Of a stretch of DNA of 47,890 nucleotides, positions 20,747-27,598 are shown piece after piece. A program made the position numbers and the translations under genes. The stretch spans positions 1 through 47,890 of IMG/VR virus record IMGVR_UViG_3300045049_000291. One strand, written 5' to 3'. The notes beneath the pieces were generated by a model. The model saw only the letters and a program-made list of their open reading frames with translations, was not told the DNA's origin and searched no databases. This DNA is from a virus. Each line of letters begins with the position of its first letter. Positions within the stretch are counted from its first letter, which is position 1.

Positions 20747-21864
20747 GTGCTCGTCCAATCCTCCACGTCGTTTCGGTGTCGTCGGGCAAGGACAGCCAGA
20801 AGGTGTTGCTTAAGGCGAAGGAGCGCGTGCCGGTGGAATCGATTCGAGCCATCTTCTGCGACACGGCGAACGAGCATCAGCACGTCTATGACCATTTGGA
20901 CTATCTCGAGCAAACGACCGGTATCCGCATCGACCGTCTGAAGGCAGATTTCACTGAGCAGTTGACAGCAAAGCGGATGTTCATTGCGCGAGATATACGC
21001 ACGAAGCGTGAATATCGTCGCGTGCCGAAGGTCGACCGATTCGGACAGCCGGTGTACGTCAAGAATGCCGACGGCAGCGTGAAGCTTTTCCCGGTTTTTG
21101 AGGATGGCGAAGAGGGAATCGAAGGGGCTCAGCCTATTGACTGGAAGCCCATTCAAAAGATGGGCTGGGACGGTGGCCGCAGGGTTCGCTGGAGCAACAA
21201 AGCCAAGCGCCGTGCACTGTCTGTCATGTATCCGACCGGAAACCCGTTTCTCGATCTGTGTATGTGGAAGGGCCGTTTCCCGTCCCGCAAGGCGCAATTT
21301 TGCACAGAAGAGCTGAAGCGAAACATGGCCGTCGCCTATCAGCTGGATCTGGTCGACGCGGGATACAACGTGATCAGCTGGCAGGGAGTGCGCCGGGATG
21401 AATCCCATAACCGCCGCAACGCTCGCGTATTTGAGCGCGTCGGTCGAGGCATTTATATCTTCCGCCCGATCGTCTATGACACAGCAGAGCAAGTAATTCG
21501 GTTCTCCCGCGAGCGTGGTGTATTGCTCAACCCGCTATATCGCGAAGGCCGCTCGCGCGTCGGTTGCAATCCCTGCATCAATGAGAACAAGGAAGGCGTG
21601 CGGGAGATTTCGCGCCGTGATCCTGAGCATATCGACCGAATTGAATCGTGGGAATGGATCGTCGGCCAATGCTCGAAGCGGGGCTTTTCGACGTTTTTCT
21701 CAGACGGTCACGATGCGGTGGACCGCCGCAAGGTATTTGCCGATCTGAACATCCGGGCCCGTGTCGAGTGGTCGAAAACAACGCGCGGCGGCCGGCAATA
21801 CGACCTGCTCGCTGATGCTGAGCCGGCAACGGCATGCTCCTCTGCATATGGGCTTTGCGAATGA
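20743..21864 (+). CDS. PAPS reductase-like PP-loop phage protein
   Basis: A 373-residue protein starting MSARPILHVVSVSSGKDSQK; the ATG overlaps the previous stop. The PP-loop S-x-G-K-D-S (about residues 11-18) and the CDTANEHQHVYDHL segment match the PAPS reductase / adenine-nucleotide alpha-hydrolase family. WKGRFPSRKAQFCTEELKRN and RREGRSRVGCNPCINE-like elements (CNPC) are the usual Cys-containing motif of phage members. Such enzymes activate or reduce sulfur donors and in phages may modify DNA or tRNA. No DndC/DndD-type partners are nearby, so the role is open. Confidence 0.82.
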   Translation: MSARPILHVVSVSSGKDSQKVLLKAKERVPVESIRAIFCDTANEHQHVYDHLDYLEQTTGIRIDRLKADFTEQLTAKRMFIARDIRTKREYRRVPKVDRFGQPVYVKNADGSVKLFPVFEDGEEGIEGAQPIDWKPIQKMGWDGGRRVRWSNKAKRRALSVMYPTGNPFLDLCMWKGRFPSRKAQFCTEELKRNMAVAYQLDLVDAGYNVISWQGVRRDESHNRRNARVFERVGRGIYIFRPIVYDTAEQVIRFSRERGVLLNPLYREGRSRVGCNPCINENKEGVREISRRDPEHIDRIESWEWIVGQCSKRGFSTFFSDGHDAVDRRKVFADLNIRARVEWSKTTRGGRQYDLLADAEPATACSSAYGLCE

Positions 21865-22469
21865 CTGCTCGCACATCAATTCGATTCCCCGAGGGGACAA
21901 AAGCGGTGGGTACTGCCCGCGTGCGCGAGGACCGCGCAATCGGCCGCAGCTTCGCCGAGCGTGAGCTGATGCGCCGCACTGGCAACCAGCCGTCGAGCGA
22001 GTTCGACGACATCGCGTCGGGGCTGGGGCTTACGACGAAGGCAGAGGCGTTCGGATTGGAGCCGGAGCAGGTCGCGGCGGCAGAGGCATCAATGCGCAAG
22101 GAAGCGCGGCTCGCCCGGCAACTTTTGCAGCCCGCGAAAAGGCCCTCGAAGTATCGCAACGAGAAGTGCGAGTCTGGCGGCATCAAGTTCGATTCGAAGC
22201 GGGAAATGATGCGCTGGCATGACCTCGTCCGGATGCAGGAGCGTGGGGAAATCTTCGACCTCGAGCGGCAGGTGCCGTTTGTCCTCGCTCCGGCGGTCGT
22301 CATCAATGGCCGGAAGAAGACGGAACTGCGCTACGTCGCTGACTTCGTCTACGAGACCAAGGACGGGGCTCGGGTCATCGAAGACGTGAAGGGCGCTGTG
22401 ACGCCCGTCTACGCGATCAAGCGCCACCTGATGGCCGCGCGCGGCTTAATCATCACGGAGGTCCGGTAG
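21861..22469 (+). CDS. DUF1064 nuclease-like protein
   Basis: A 202-residue protein starting MTARTSIRFPEG (ATGA overlap with the previous gene). Residues about 110-200 match DUF1064: SKYRNEKCESGGIKFDSKRE, MMRWHDLVRMQERGEI, VPFVLAP, ELRYVADFVYET, RVIEDVKGAVTP. The D...E..K-type residues (ADF, EDVKG) look like a restriction-endonuclease-fold active site. Family members are proposed Holliday-junction-type or recombination nucleases. It is likely part of early phage DNA metabolism. Confidence 0.8.
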   Translation: MTARTSIRFPEGTKAVGTARVREDRAIGRSFAERELMRRTGNQPSSEFDDIASGLGLTTKAEAFGLEPEQVAAAEASMRKEARLARQLLQPAKRPSKYRNEKCESGGIKFDSKREMMRWHDLVRMQERGEIFDLERQVPFVLAPAVVINGRKKTELRYVADFVYETKDGARVIEDVKGAVTPVYAIKRHLMAARGLIITEVR

Positions 22470-23140
22470 TGGCAAAGGCATGGAGCCGAGAAGAGGAAGC
22501 GATCCTCACCGAGATCTCGCGCTCGACGGATTCGCTGCTGTCGCAAATGCACAGATTGCCGGGCCGTAGCTGGCCGGCCGCCCGCACGCATGCGAGCCGG
22601 ATCGGCATTGCGATGACTGAAGCGCGGGCCTGGAGCGAAGAGGAGCGCGACATCCTTCGCCAGATTTGGCGCGGCAAGGAGTCGATCAAAGTCGGCATGA
22701 AGCGGCTTCCGGGTCGCACCTACATCGCCGCAAAGGGAGAGGCGCAGAGACTCGGCCTGTGCGGAAAGCGAAAGCGGCCCGGCCGCACCGGGTACTCGTG
22801 GGTCGATACGGCTATCTGCCGCGTGCTTGATGCCAATGATGCGATGTCGATTGGGGAACTCGCGAAAGAGACCGGCGCCTCGATAGCGGCAATCGGGAAG
22901 ATCCTTCGTTCGGCACGCGGCAAGCGCTTCCACGTCGGCGGTTGGTCGCGTGCGTCGTCTGTTGGCGATTGGACGATGAAATGGTCGCTCGGCGGCGGTC
23001 CGGACGCACCGAAGCCTCGGCCGAAATCATCGCGTCAGACGTGCCGTGACTGGCGCGAGCGTAAGCGTATCCGCAACGGAGAAGTCAATCCCTTCTCGAC
23101 CGTCATTGCTCAGGTAATCGGCGCGGAGCGCACGGCATGA
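22469..23140 (+). CDS. Protein with two SANT/Myb-like HTH repeats
   Basis: A 223-residue protein starting at GTG 22469 (overlaps the TAG). Residues about 4-45 and 50-95 are two similar tryptophan-start repeats: AWSREEEAILTEI...LPGRSWPAARTHASRIG and AWSEEERDILRQI...LPGRTYIAAKGEAQRLG, as in SANT/Myb-type DNA-binding repeats found in phage proteins. A third HTH-like segment (SIGELAKETGASIAAIGKIL) follows. This may be an early DNA-binding regulator. It overlaps the next gene by 4 bp. Confidence 0.7.
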   Translation: MAKAWSREEEAILTEISRSTDSLLSQMHRLPGRSWPAARTHASRIGIAMTEARAWSEEERDILRQIWRGKESIKVGMKRLPGRTYIAAKGEAQRLGLCGKRKRPGRTGYSWVDTAICRVLDANDAMSIGELAKETGASIAAIGKILRSARGKRFHVGGWSRASSVGDWTMKWSLGGGPDAPKPRPKSSRQTCRDWRERKRIRNGEVNPFSTVIAQVIGAERTA

Positions 23141-23583
23141 AGCGCTCTGGCGAACTGAAGCGAAAGACGCCGATGAAGCGTTCAACGTTCTCCCGTAGCG
23201 GCTCACCGTTCGGATGGCCGACGCGCGCAACTGCGCTGAAGCGGTCCGAGATGAAACGGCTGGTGAAGAATCCGACGGTCGCCGAAGGATCGAAGTACCT
23301 CGCGGCGTGCCGCGGCGAGCAGTGCTACTTGCGCGTGCCCGGGATCTGCATCGGCGCTGAGACGGTCGTCCCCTGCCACTCGAACCAACAGCGGCACGGG
23401 AAAGGGATGGGCCGGAAGGCCGAGCACCATTACACGGTCCCTGGGTGCAGCGCCTGTCACGCATGGATCGACCAAGGGAGCGCGCCGCGGGAAGTGAAGT
23501 TTGAGCGATGGGACCGCGCATATGAGGCCTGGGAGCCGGTGCGCGCAAGAAAGATGGGTATCGAGATCGGGGAGGCGGCTTGA
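23137..23583 (+). CDS. DUF1364 (YbcO-type) HNH-like nuclease
   Basis: A 148-residue protein with a Lys/Arg-rich start (MKRSGELKRKTPMKRSTFSR). The DUF1364 core is CYLRVPGICIGAETVVPCHS, NQQRHGKGMGRKAEHHYTVP, GCSACHAWIDQ: Cys and His positioned to bind zinc, GxGMGxK loop, and CxxCH-x3-D, as in YbcO/RecA-dependent recombination nucleases. It probably cuts structured DNA in phage recombination and sits next to DUF1064. Confidence 0.82.
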   Translation: MKRSGELKRKTPMKRSTFSRSGSPFGWPTRATALKRSEMKRLVKNPTVAEGSKYLAACRGEQCYLRVPGICIGAETVVPCHSNQQRHGKGMGRKAEHHYTVPGCSACHAWIDQGSAPREVKFERWDRAYEAWEPVRARKMGIEIGEAA

Positions 23584-23909
23584 GATTGCTCGTTGAATTG
23601 CCCAATGGCATGGGGTTGGTGAAGGGGCGCCGCAGTCGGTTGGCTCCGCGGCTGTTTCAGCGCCACAAGTACATCGAGACCACGGTATATCGGATCGCGC
23701 TGCCGACCGTGCAGGACCCGGAGCAGCCGTATGTACTGGCGGACGCCGTTGTACTGGAGAAGGACGCCGCCGGCATCCCTCTTCTGAGTGACAAGTGGGT
23801 GGCGCCGGGAATCTACCGGGCGATCGCATACATCAACCGAAACAGGCGATCGCTTGCGCCATTTCTTGCGAGCGGCGCACGCGAATTGGATTTGAAGGAG
23901 GCTGAATGA
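23580..23909 (+). CDS. Small hypothetical phage protein
   Basis: A 109-residue protein that begins at TTG 23580, overlapping the TGA of the preceding gene. It is basic (KGRRSRLAPRLFQRHKYIET), followed by VYRIALPTVQDPEQ and a mixed segment. No family is recognised. Its non-ATG start is supported by the 4-bp overlap, the standard gene junction across this operon. Confidence 0.6.
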   Translation: MRLLVELPNGMGLVKGRRSRLAPRLFQRHKYIETTVYRIALPTVQDPEQPYVLADAVVLEKDAAGIPLLSDKWVAPGIYRAIAYINRNRRSLAPFLASGARELDLKEAE

Positions 23910-24118
23910 AAGCAACCATCCTCGCAGACGGCACCCTGAGCATTGCCCCGGAGTCTGGCCTTGAAGCTTATGCGCTTGATCGCTGGGCCAACGAAAACAT
24001 CACGAGCGACTGGTATTGCGTGACGCGCGTTCCGCCCGCTCCGAAGCTCATCCTCGACTGCAGTGAATACGCCGATCGCATGGACCTGTTTGTAACCGTC
24101 GGAGATATGAAAGCATGA
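23906..24118 (+). CDS. Small hypothetical phage protein
   Basis: A 70-residue protein (MKATILADGTLSIAPESGLE...), probably an alpha/beta fold (ALDRWANENITSDWYCVTRV). AAGGAGG lies before its ATG. It overlaps the neighbours by 4 bp on both sides. It is not recognised. Confidence 0.6.
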   Translation: MKATILADGTLSIAPESGLEAYALDRWANENITSDWYCVTRVPPAPKLILDCSEYADRMDLFVTVGDMKA

Positions 24119-24363
24119 CCGCATATGCATGCATCCCATGGGAGGAGATCCCTAAGCCCCTGGCCGATTCGTGCCGCAAGGAGGTCGAGGAGGGCACCCG
24201 TGCGACGCTTGCGTTGTTCAATGGCTACCCGTTCGCCGGCCAGATTAACGAAACGTCGAGCGGCCTTCAGGTCGAGTTTCTATTTTCCCGCGATGCGCAG
24301 CTTCGCAACGCACTCGTCGACTGGCTCATGTACTGGGGTATCAGCTTTACGGTGGTGATGTGA
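24115..24363 (+). CDS. Small hypothetical phage protein
   Basis: An 82-residue protein, MTAYACIPWEEIPKPLADSC..., with a helical middle and aromatic end (WLMYWGISFTVVM). It overlaps the preceding gene by 4 bp and the following gene by one base (TGATG). Nothing further can be assigned. Confidence 0.6.
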   Translation: MTAYACIPWEEIPKPLADSCRKEVEEGTRATLALFNGYPFAGQINETSSGLQVEFLFSRDAQLRNALVDWLMYWGISFTVVM

Positions 24364-24716
24364 TGAGCGCCGACAAAGACTACCTGATGACGATCGACGG
24401 CCGAGATCTGTTCGACCTGATCCGAGGAACCGTTAAATCGGCCATCGAAGACTTCGGAACGGACGACCGCACGACGGCATGTTGGATCTGGCAGGAAGCC
24501 ACTGAGCGCACGATCGCCGCGATGAACATGTGGAACGACTGGCGCACCAAGCTGTCGGGCGTCACGAGCGGCGATCGCGTTCCTGTTTCGATCTTCGACA
24601 GCCACGGGCGCCGCATTGACGTCATGGTCAGCCCGCCCGTCGCACGCCAGATCGCTGTGCTGCGAGACGAGCGCGACGTGCTTATGGGCGAACTGCGCCA
24701 AGCGAGGTCGGCATGA
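24363..24716 (+). CDS. Small hypothetical phage protein
   Basis: A 117-residue protein starting MSADKDYLMTIDGRDLFDLI. An ATG at 24363 inside TGATG is preferred to the GTG at 24360. Helical N-terminal half, then a strand-rich part (VTSGDRVPVSIFDSHGRRID). A C-terminal helix (VLRDERDVLMGELRQARSA) could be a coiled coil. Coupled to the next gene by 4 bp. Confidence 0.6.
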   Translation: MSADKDYLMTIDGRDLFDLIRGTVKSAIEDFGTDDRTTACWIWQEATERTIAAMNMWNDWRTKLSGVTSGDRVPVSIFDSHGRRIDVMVSPPVARQIAVLRDERDVLMGELRQARSA

Positions 24717-24967
24717 TGGCGCGCACCAAAGGTGGTCCGCTCGCACGCCTCGCTGGCATGTGGGCAAACGAACCAGCATTCCTCGAATGGATGCGCTCTA
24801 TCAGCCAGCCGGCGAACTCGCCTCAGGATGCGGCCGATTTCATCCGCGCCCGCTGCTGCATCGAGAGCCGCGCGCAGCTCGACCATAGCGCCGAGGCAAA
24901 GGCGAGGTTCGATCGCTACGTGCGCGGCCCTTACTCGAAATACCGAGCAGCGGCGGGGTGCAAATGA
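24713..24967 (+). CDS. Small hypothetical phage protein (lambda Ea/Nin-like size)
   Basis: An 84-residue helical protein (MMARTKGGPLARLAGMWANE, FLEWMRSISQPANSPQDAAD, CCIESRAQLDHSAEAKARFD). The pattern LAxxWxxxPxFxxWL...A...IR..C.I.SR..LD....A...F recalls a conserved phage family known from lambdoid nin regions. Its role is unknown. It overlaps both neighbours by 4 bp. Confidence 0.65.
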   Translation: MMARTKGGPLARLAGMWANEPAFLEWMRSISQPANSPQDAADFIRARCCIESRAQLDHSAEAKARFDRYVRGPYSKYRAAAGCK

Positions 24968-25158
24968 ACAGGGCGGCGCATAGAGACCCGGCAGTCATCA
25001 TCGAGGAAAAGCAAAGCCGCACATGCGCGGGTTGCGGAGATCTGGAGCGGGATTACACGCCCGGCTTCCGGAAGTTCAGTTGCCGCAAGGGCCGGCAGCC
25101 GGCGAAGCAAGACGTGTTTTTGATGGAACGATGCAACAAATACCGCGCGGGGGATTGA
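24964..25158 (+). CDS. Small Cys-containing hypothetical phage protein
   Basis: A 64-residue protein with CAGCG near residue 20 and further Cys at CRKG and RCNKY: the spacing could make a four-Cys zinc site. ATGA overlap upstream, single-base overlap downstream with the Q-like gene. It resembles a short zinc-ribbon-like protein, but no family is identified. Confidence 0.6.
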   Translation: MNRAAHRDPAVIIEEKQSRTCAGCGDLERDYTPGFRKFSCRKGRQPAKQDVFLMERCNKYRAGD

Positions 25159-25589
25159 TGGGCGAATTCAAGGATATGGCCGAGAGGCTGGACAACTGGG
25201 GAATGACCGTGCGCGCGCCGAAATTTCAGGAGGGCGTCTGTGCGCAGTGGGCGCGTCTGTACGTGGCGCTGCGAGACGGCACGGCCGCTCCATCCGGGGT
25301 GACGCCTACTGAGAAAGATGGGTGGCTCGTTGAGGCTGCATGGTCGGGAATGCCGGATCACGTGTCGAAGTGGGTGCTGAAATACACCTATGTGTGGCGC
25401 ATGTCGCCCGAGCAAGTGCAGACGCGCATGCGAAAGACTCATCGGGCGGTGTTGCGCGGTCGCCGCTTCGAGCTGGTGCTCGCCGAGGCCCATGCGGCGA
25501 TCTCTCGAAGGATCGTGCAATTGACCGCTGAACGGATCATCGAAGGGGCACAAAAAAAGGGTTGTAAACCGCAGACCGTTGCTTTATAG
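25158..25589 (+). CDS. Putative late-gene antiterminator (Q-like)
   Basis: A 143-residue basic protein starting MGEFKDMAERLDNWGMTVRA. The LDNWG start and a sigma-region-4-like helix pair at about 80-125 (VLKYTYVWRMSPEQVQTRMR, THRAVLRGRRFELVLAEAHA) fit the phage antitermination protein Q family (Q21/82-type length), although the match is by eye. The strongest support is context: last early gene, an excellent promoter overlapping its stop codon, then intrinsic terminators and finally the late operon, exactly the Q-pR'-tR' order of lambda. Confidence 0.6.
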   Translation: MGEFKDMAERLDNWGMTVRAPKFQEGVCAQWARLYVALRDGTAAPSGVTPTEKDGWLVEAAWSGMPDHVSKWVLKYTYVWRMSPEQVQTRMRKTHRAVLRGRRFELVLAEAHAAISRRIVQLTAERIIEGAQKKGCKPQTVAL

Positions 25590-25590
25590 T
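25562..25590 (+). promoter_or_regulatory. Late promoter candidate (pR'-like)
   Basis: TTGTAA (25562-25567), a 17-bp spacer and TATAGT (25585-25590), with an A-tract just upstream (CACAAAAAAAGG). The promoter lies in the last codons of the Q-like gene. Transcripts from about 25597 would run into the terminator at 25671, so the late genes need antitermination. Confidence 0.75.
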
Positions 25591-25670
25591 TTCTCGCAGA
25601 TTACCGAATCCGCCTCGCGCGTGAGCTTTCGCTTCCCAACTGGGAGGCGAAGTCACGCGAAGGCAAAGAA

Positions 25671-25706
25671 GCCCGCAAGTCGAAAGACGGCGGGCTTTGT
25701 TGTTTT
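25671..25706 (+). terminator. Intrinsic terminator (tR'-like)
   Basis: GCCCGC (25671-25676) pairs with GCGGGC (about 25690-25695) across a 13-nt loop. TTTGTTGTTTT follows. It is about 80 bp after the predicted late promoter start. Confidence 0.85.
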
Positions 25707-25931
25707 CGGGCTCTCGCGCGTGGGGATTGCTCAGTCTCCACGCGCGAGGGTGACAGCCGCAATCGACCATCGATGTCCCAAGCGGACGCCAGCATGCAGG
25801 GTCGAGGACATTGCCGCATATGATGCGGCTCACTAGATTGCGCCGCCGCGTTTAAGCAAACGCACAGGACCGCGAACGCCGTTGCGGATTCCCTCAACCT
25901 GTCTCCACCGTGCGAAGCCCTCGCATGGCCT

Positions 25932-25955
25932 GCCCGCCAAGTGCGGGCTTTTTCA
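25932..25955 (+). terminator. Second intrinsic terminator before the late operon
   Basis: GCCCGC (25932-25937) and GCGGGC (25943-25948) form a short-loop hairpin followed by five T. With the terminator at 25671 it brackets about 230 bp in which no protein gene is seen. Only a possible short transcript from the late promoter would span it. Confidence 0.8.
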
Positions 25956-25969
25956 TTTTCTGGTGCTGC

Positions 25970-26251
25970 ATGGCGCGTCCACCGAAGAAGACCGAGGCTG
26001 ATGCGCTCATCGGGTGCACGGTTCTGATGCGCTCCTCGCTCTGGAACAACGGCAAGCGAAAGGTTGCTGCAATCGTCTCCGATGCGACCACGGATGAAGC
26101 GCTCTTGCCCGAGAGGGCAATCGCGCTCGTCTCCGTAACGGCATTCCCGCCTGGAGCGCCATCGCGCATCGTTGTTGACGTCCCGCTCTATGAGGCCGAT
26201 CGAGGTGACGCGGTGCTCCCGAGCGCCTGCATGAAGGCTGGCCGGGCGTAG
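25970..26251 (+). CDS. Small hypothetical protein at the head of the late operon
   Basis: A 93-residue protein starting MARPPKKTEADALIGCTVLM. The ATG at 25970 is preferred because the upstream frame runs through the terminator. Strand-rich (KVAAIVSDATTDEALLPERA, ALVSVTAFPPG, RIVVDVPLYEAD). It is four bases before the gpZ-like gene. The function is unknown; it may be a head or tail accessory protein. Confidence 0.6.
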   Translation: MARPPKKTEADALIGCTVLMRSSLWNNGKRKVAAIVSDATTDEALLPERAIALVSVTAFPPGAPSRIVVDVPLYEADRGDAVLPSACMKAGRA

Positions 26252-26255
26252 CGCC

Positions 26256-26876
26256 ATGCTGACTTTGTCGGTGAAGGCGGACATTCGCAAGGTTGCGAAA
26301 GCGCTCGACGATGCGGCGCGCAAGCAATTGCCGTTTGCGACGGCTCAGGCGATCAATGCAACCGCTGAGAAGGTGCGGCTTGCGCAGCGCGACAACATGC
26401 GCGAAGTGCTCGACGAGCCGACGCCATTCACGCTGAGCTCGGTCGCCGTCAAGAGAGCGACGAAGGCGAACCAGGTTGCTCTGGTGTACGTAAAGCCTGT
26501 CGCAGCCGCATACCTTCTGCCATATGAGATTGGCGGCAAGAACAAGCTGAACAGCAAGGCTCTGCTCAAGCCGATCAATGCGAAGGTCAACCAGTACGGC
26601 AACCTGCCGCGCAATCTGGTGCGCCGACTGGCGTCGAAGCCAAACACGTTCATCGGCAAGGTCCAGACGAAGCGAGGCCTGATCGACGGTGTTTGGCAAC
26701 GCAGCAAGAAGACACGAGGCAAGGCAGCCGGCCTGAAGCTGATGGTCGAGTTCACCGATGCGCACGAGACGCAGCAGCGGCTCGACTATCGCGGTGTCGG
26801 CAAGCGCGTGGTGGCCGCGACCTTCATGGCTGAGCTGGAGCGCGCGGTCGCCAAGGCGCTCGCCACGGCGCGCTAG
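26256..26876 (+). CDS. GpZ-like minor tail/tail-completion protein
   Basis: A 206-residue protein with the prophage minor tail protein Z pattern: MLTLSVKADIRKVAKALDDA, QLPFATAQAINATAEKVRLA, PTPFTLSSVAVKRATKANQ, and the Gly/Asn-rich segment with YGNLPRNLV. In lambda gpZ connects head and tail and lies after the connector genes. Here the gene precedes the terminase genes, so it has moved relative to the standard order. It may act as a tail terminator or completion factor for the contractile tail. Confidence 0.75.
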   Translation: MLTLSVKADIRKVAKALDDAARKQLPFATAQAINATAEKVRLAQRDNMREVLDEPTPFTLSSVAVKRATKANQVALVYVKPVAAAYLLPYEIGGKNKLNSKALLKPINAKVNQYGNLPRNLVRRLASKPNTFIGKVQTKRGLIDGVWQRSKKTRGKAAGLKLMVEFTDAHETQQRLDYRGVGKRVVAATFMAELERAVAKALATAR

Positions 26877-26910
26877 GGCCGCCAAGCCGGCCCCTTGGGC
26901 GGGCGGGTCC

Positions 26911-26931
26911 CTCCTGGGCTTTGGAGGGTCA
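26911..26931 (+). other. Hairpin in the gap before the small terminase gene
   Basis: CCCTCC and GGAGGG are separated by about eight bases in the 128-bp gap between the gpZ-like and terminase small genes. There is no T run, so it is unlikely to terminate transcription. The gap otherwise holds GC-rich bases and the first GGTAACAG repeats (26982-26996), and may contain the packaging site. Confidence 0.45.
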
Positions 26932-26981
26932 CGGGCAATTGCGCACCGCGGTTTTCGACCAGCTACGAGTTTTGAAATTTG

Positions 26982-27236
26982 GGTAACAGGTAACAGTTCG
27001 CGCCATGAATCAGAGCGAGTTCGCCGCCCTACACGGCGTGAGTCGAAAGACGGTCACAAAGTGGAAGGAGCGCGGCTGGCTTGTGTTTGCCGGCGATGAA
27101 GTCGACGTCGAGGCGTCGAATAAATTGCTCAAGCGTTACAGGCGGGACGGTGTCCCGGCTGTTACCCCTGCTGCCTCGAAGTCACCGAGAGGTAACAAGC
27201 GACAACCTGTTACCCAGGCTGCGAAGGGGGTAACGC
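26982..27236. repeat. Cluster of six GGTAAC repeats (candidate terminase-binding/cos region)
   Basis: GGTAAC[A] occurs at 26982, 26989, 27191 and 27229. The reverse (GTTACC) is at 27161 and 27209, mostly as CTGTTACC. Six copies in 255 bp lie just upstream of and inside the small terminase gene. In lambda the TerS-binding R sites of cosB lie next to cosN at the start of nu1, so these are good candidates for packaging sites. Confidence 0.6.
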
Positions 27237-27598
27237 TTGAGGCCGGCGAGAGCGCCGGTGAGGCGGCCAAGAGGATCCTCTCTGGCAACGTCGAGCTGAT
27301 GGATTTCGACGAGGCGCGCTGCTTTAAAGAGAACTTCCTCGGGCTGATGGCTCAGCTCGAGTACGAACGAAAGTCCGGGTCGCTCGTCGAGCTGGACACC
27401 GCAACATCAATCCTCTTCGAGGAGTTCCGGGCGCAGCGCGATGCGTGGCTGAACTGGCCGACCAGAGTGGGTCCGATCTTGGCAGCCGACCTGGGCGTCG
27501 AGGCCGACCGAGTTGTCGAGGCTCTAACCGCGCATGTCCACAAGCATATTGCCCAACTCGGCGAACCCGAGGCCAATTTCTCGGAACGAGAAGGCTGA
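27005..27598 (+). CDS. Terminase small subunit (Nu1-like)
   Basis: A 197-residue protein. The N-terminal winged HTH (MNQSEFAALHGVSRKTVTKW, residues about 1-25) is that of Nu1-like small terminases. A basic linker (KSPRGNKRQPVTQAAKG) follows, and then a helical C-terminal part (ENFLGLMAQLEYERKSGSLV, FEEFRAQRDAWLNWPTRVGP) that would contact the large subunit. It binds the packaging site, probably the GGTAAC repeats in and before its own gene. It overlaps the large subunit gene by 65 bp. Confidence 0.85.
   Translation: MNQSEFAALHGVSRKTVTKWKERGWLVFAGDEVDVEASNKLLKRYRRDGVPAVTPAASKSPRGNKRQPVTQAAKGVTLEAGESAGEAAKRILSGNVELMDFDEARCFKENFLGLMAQLEYERKSGSLVELDTATSILFEEFRAQRDAWLNWPTRVGPILAADLGVEADRVVEALTAHVHKHIAQLGEPEANFSEREG

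Noticed and set aside
25707-25931. Small protein gene between the two late-region terminators
   Set aside because: Possible frames are short, lack a good ribosome binding site and show no protein-like composition.
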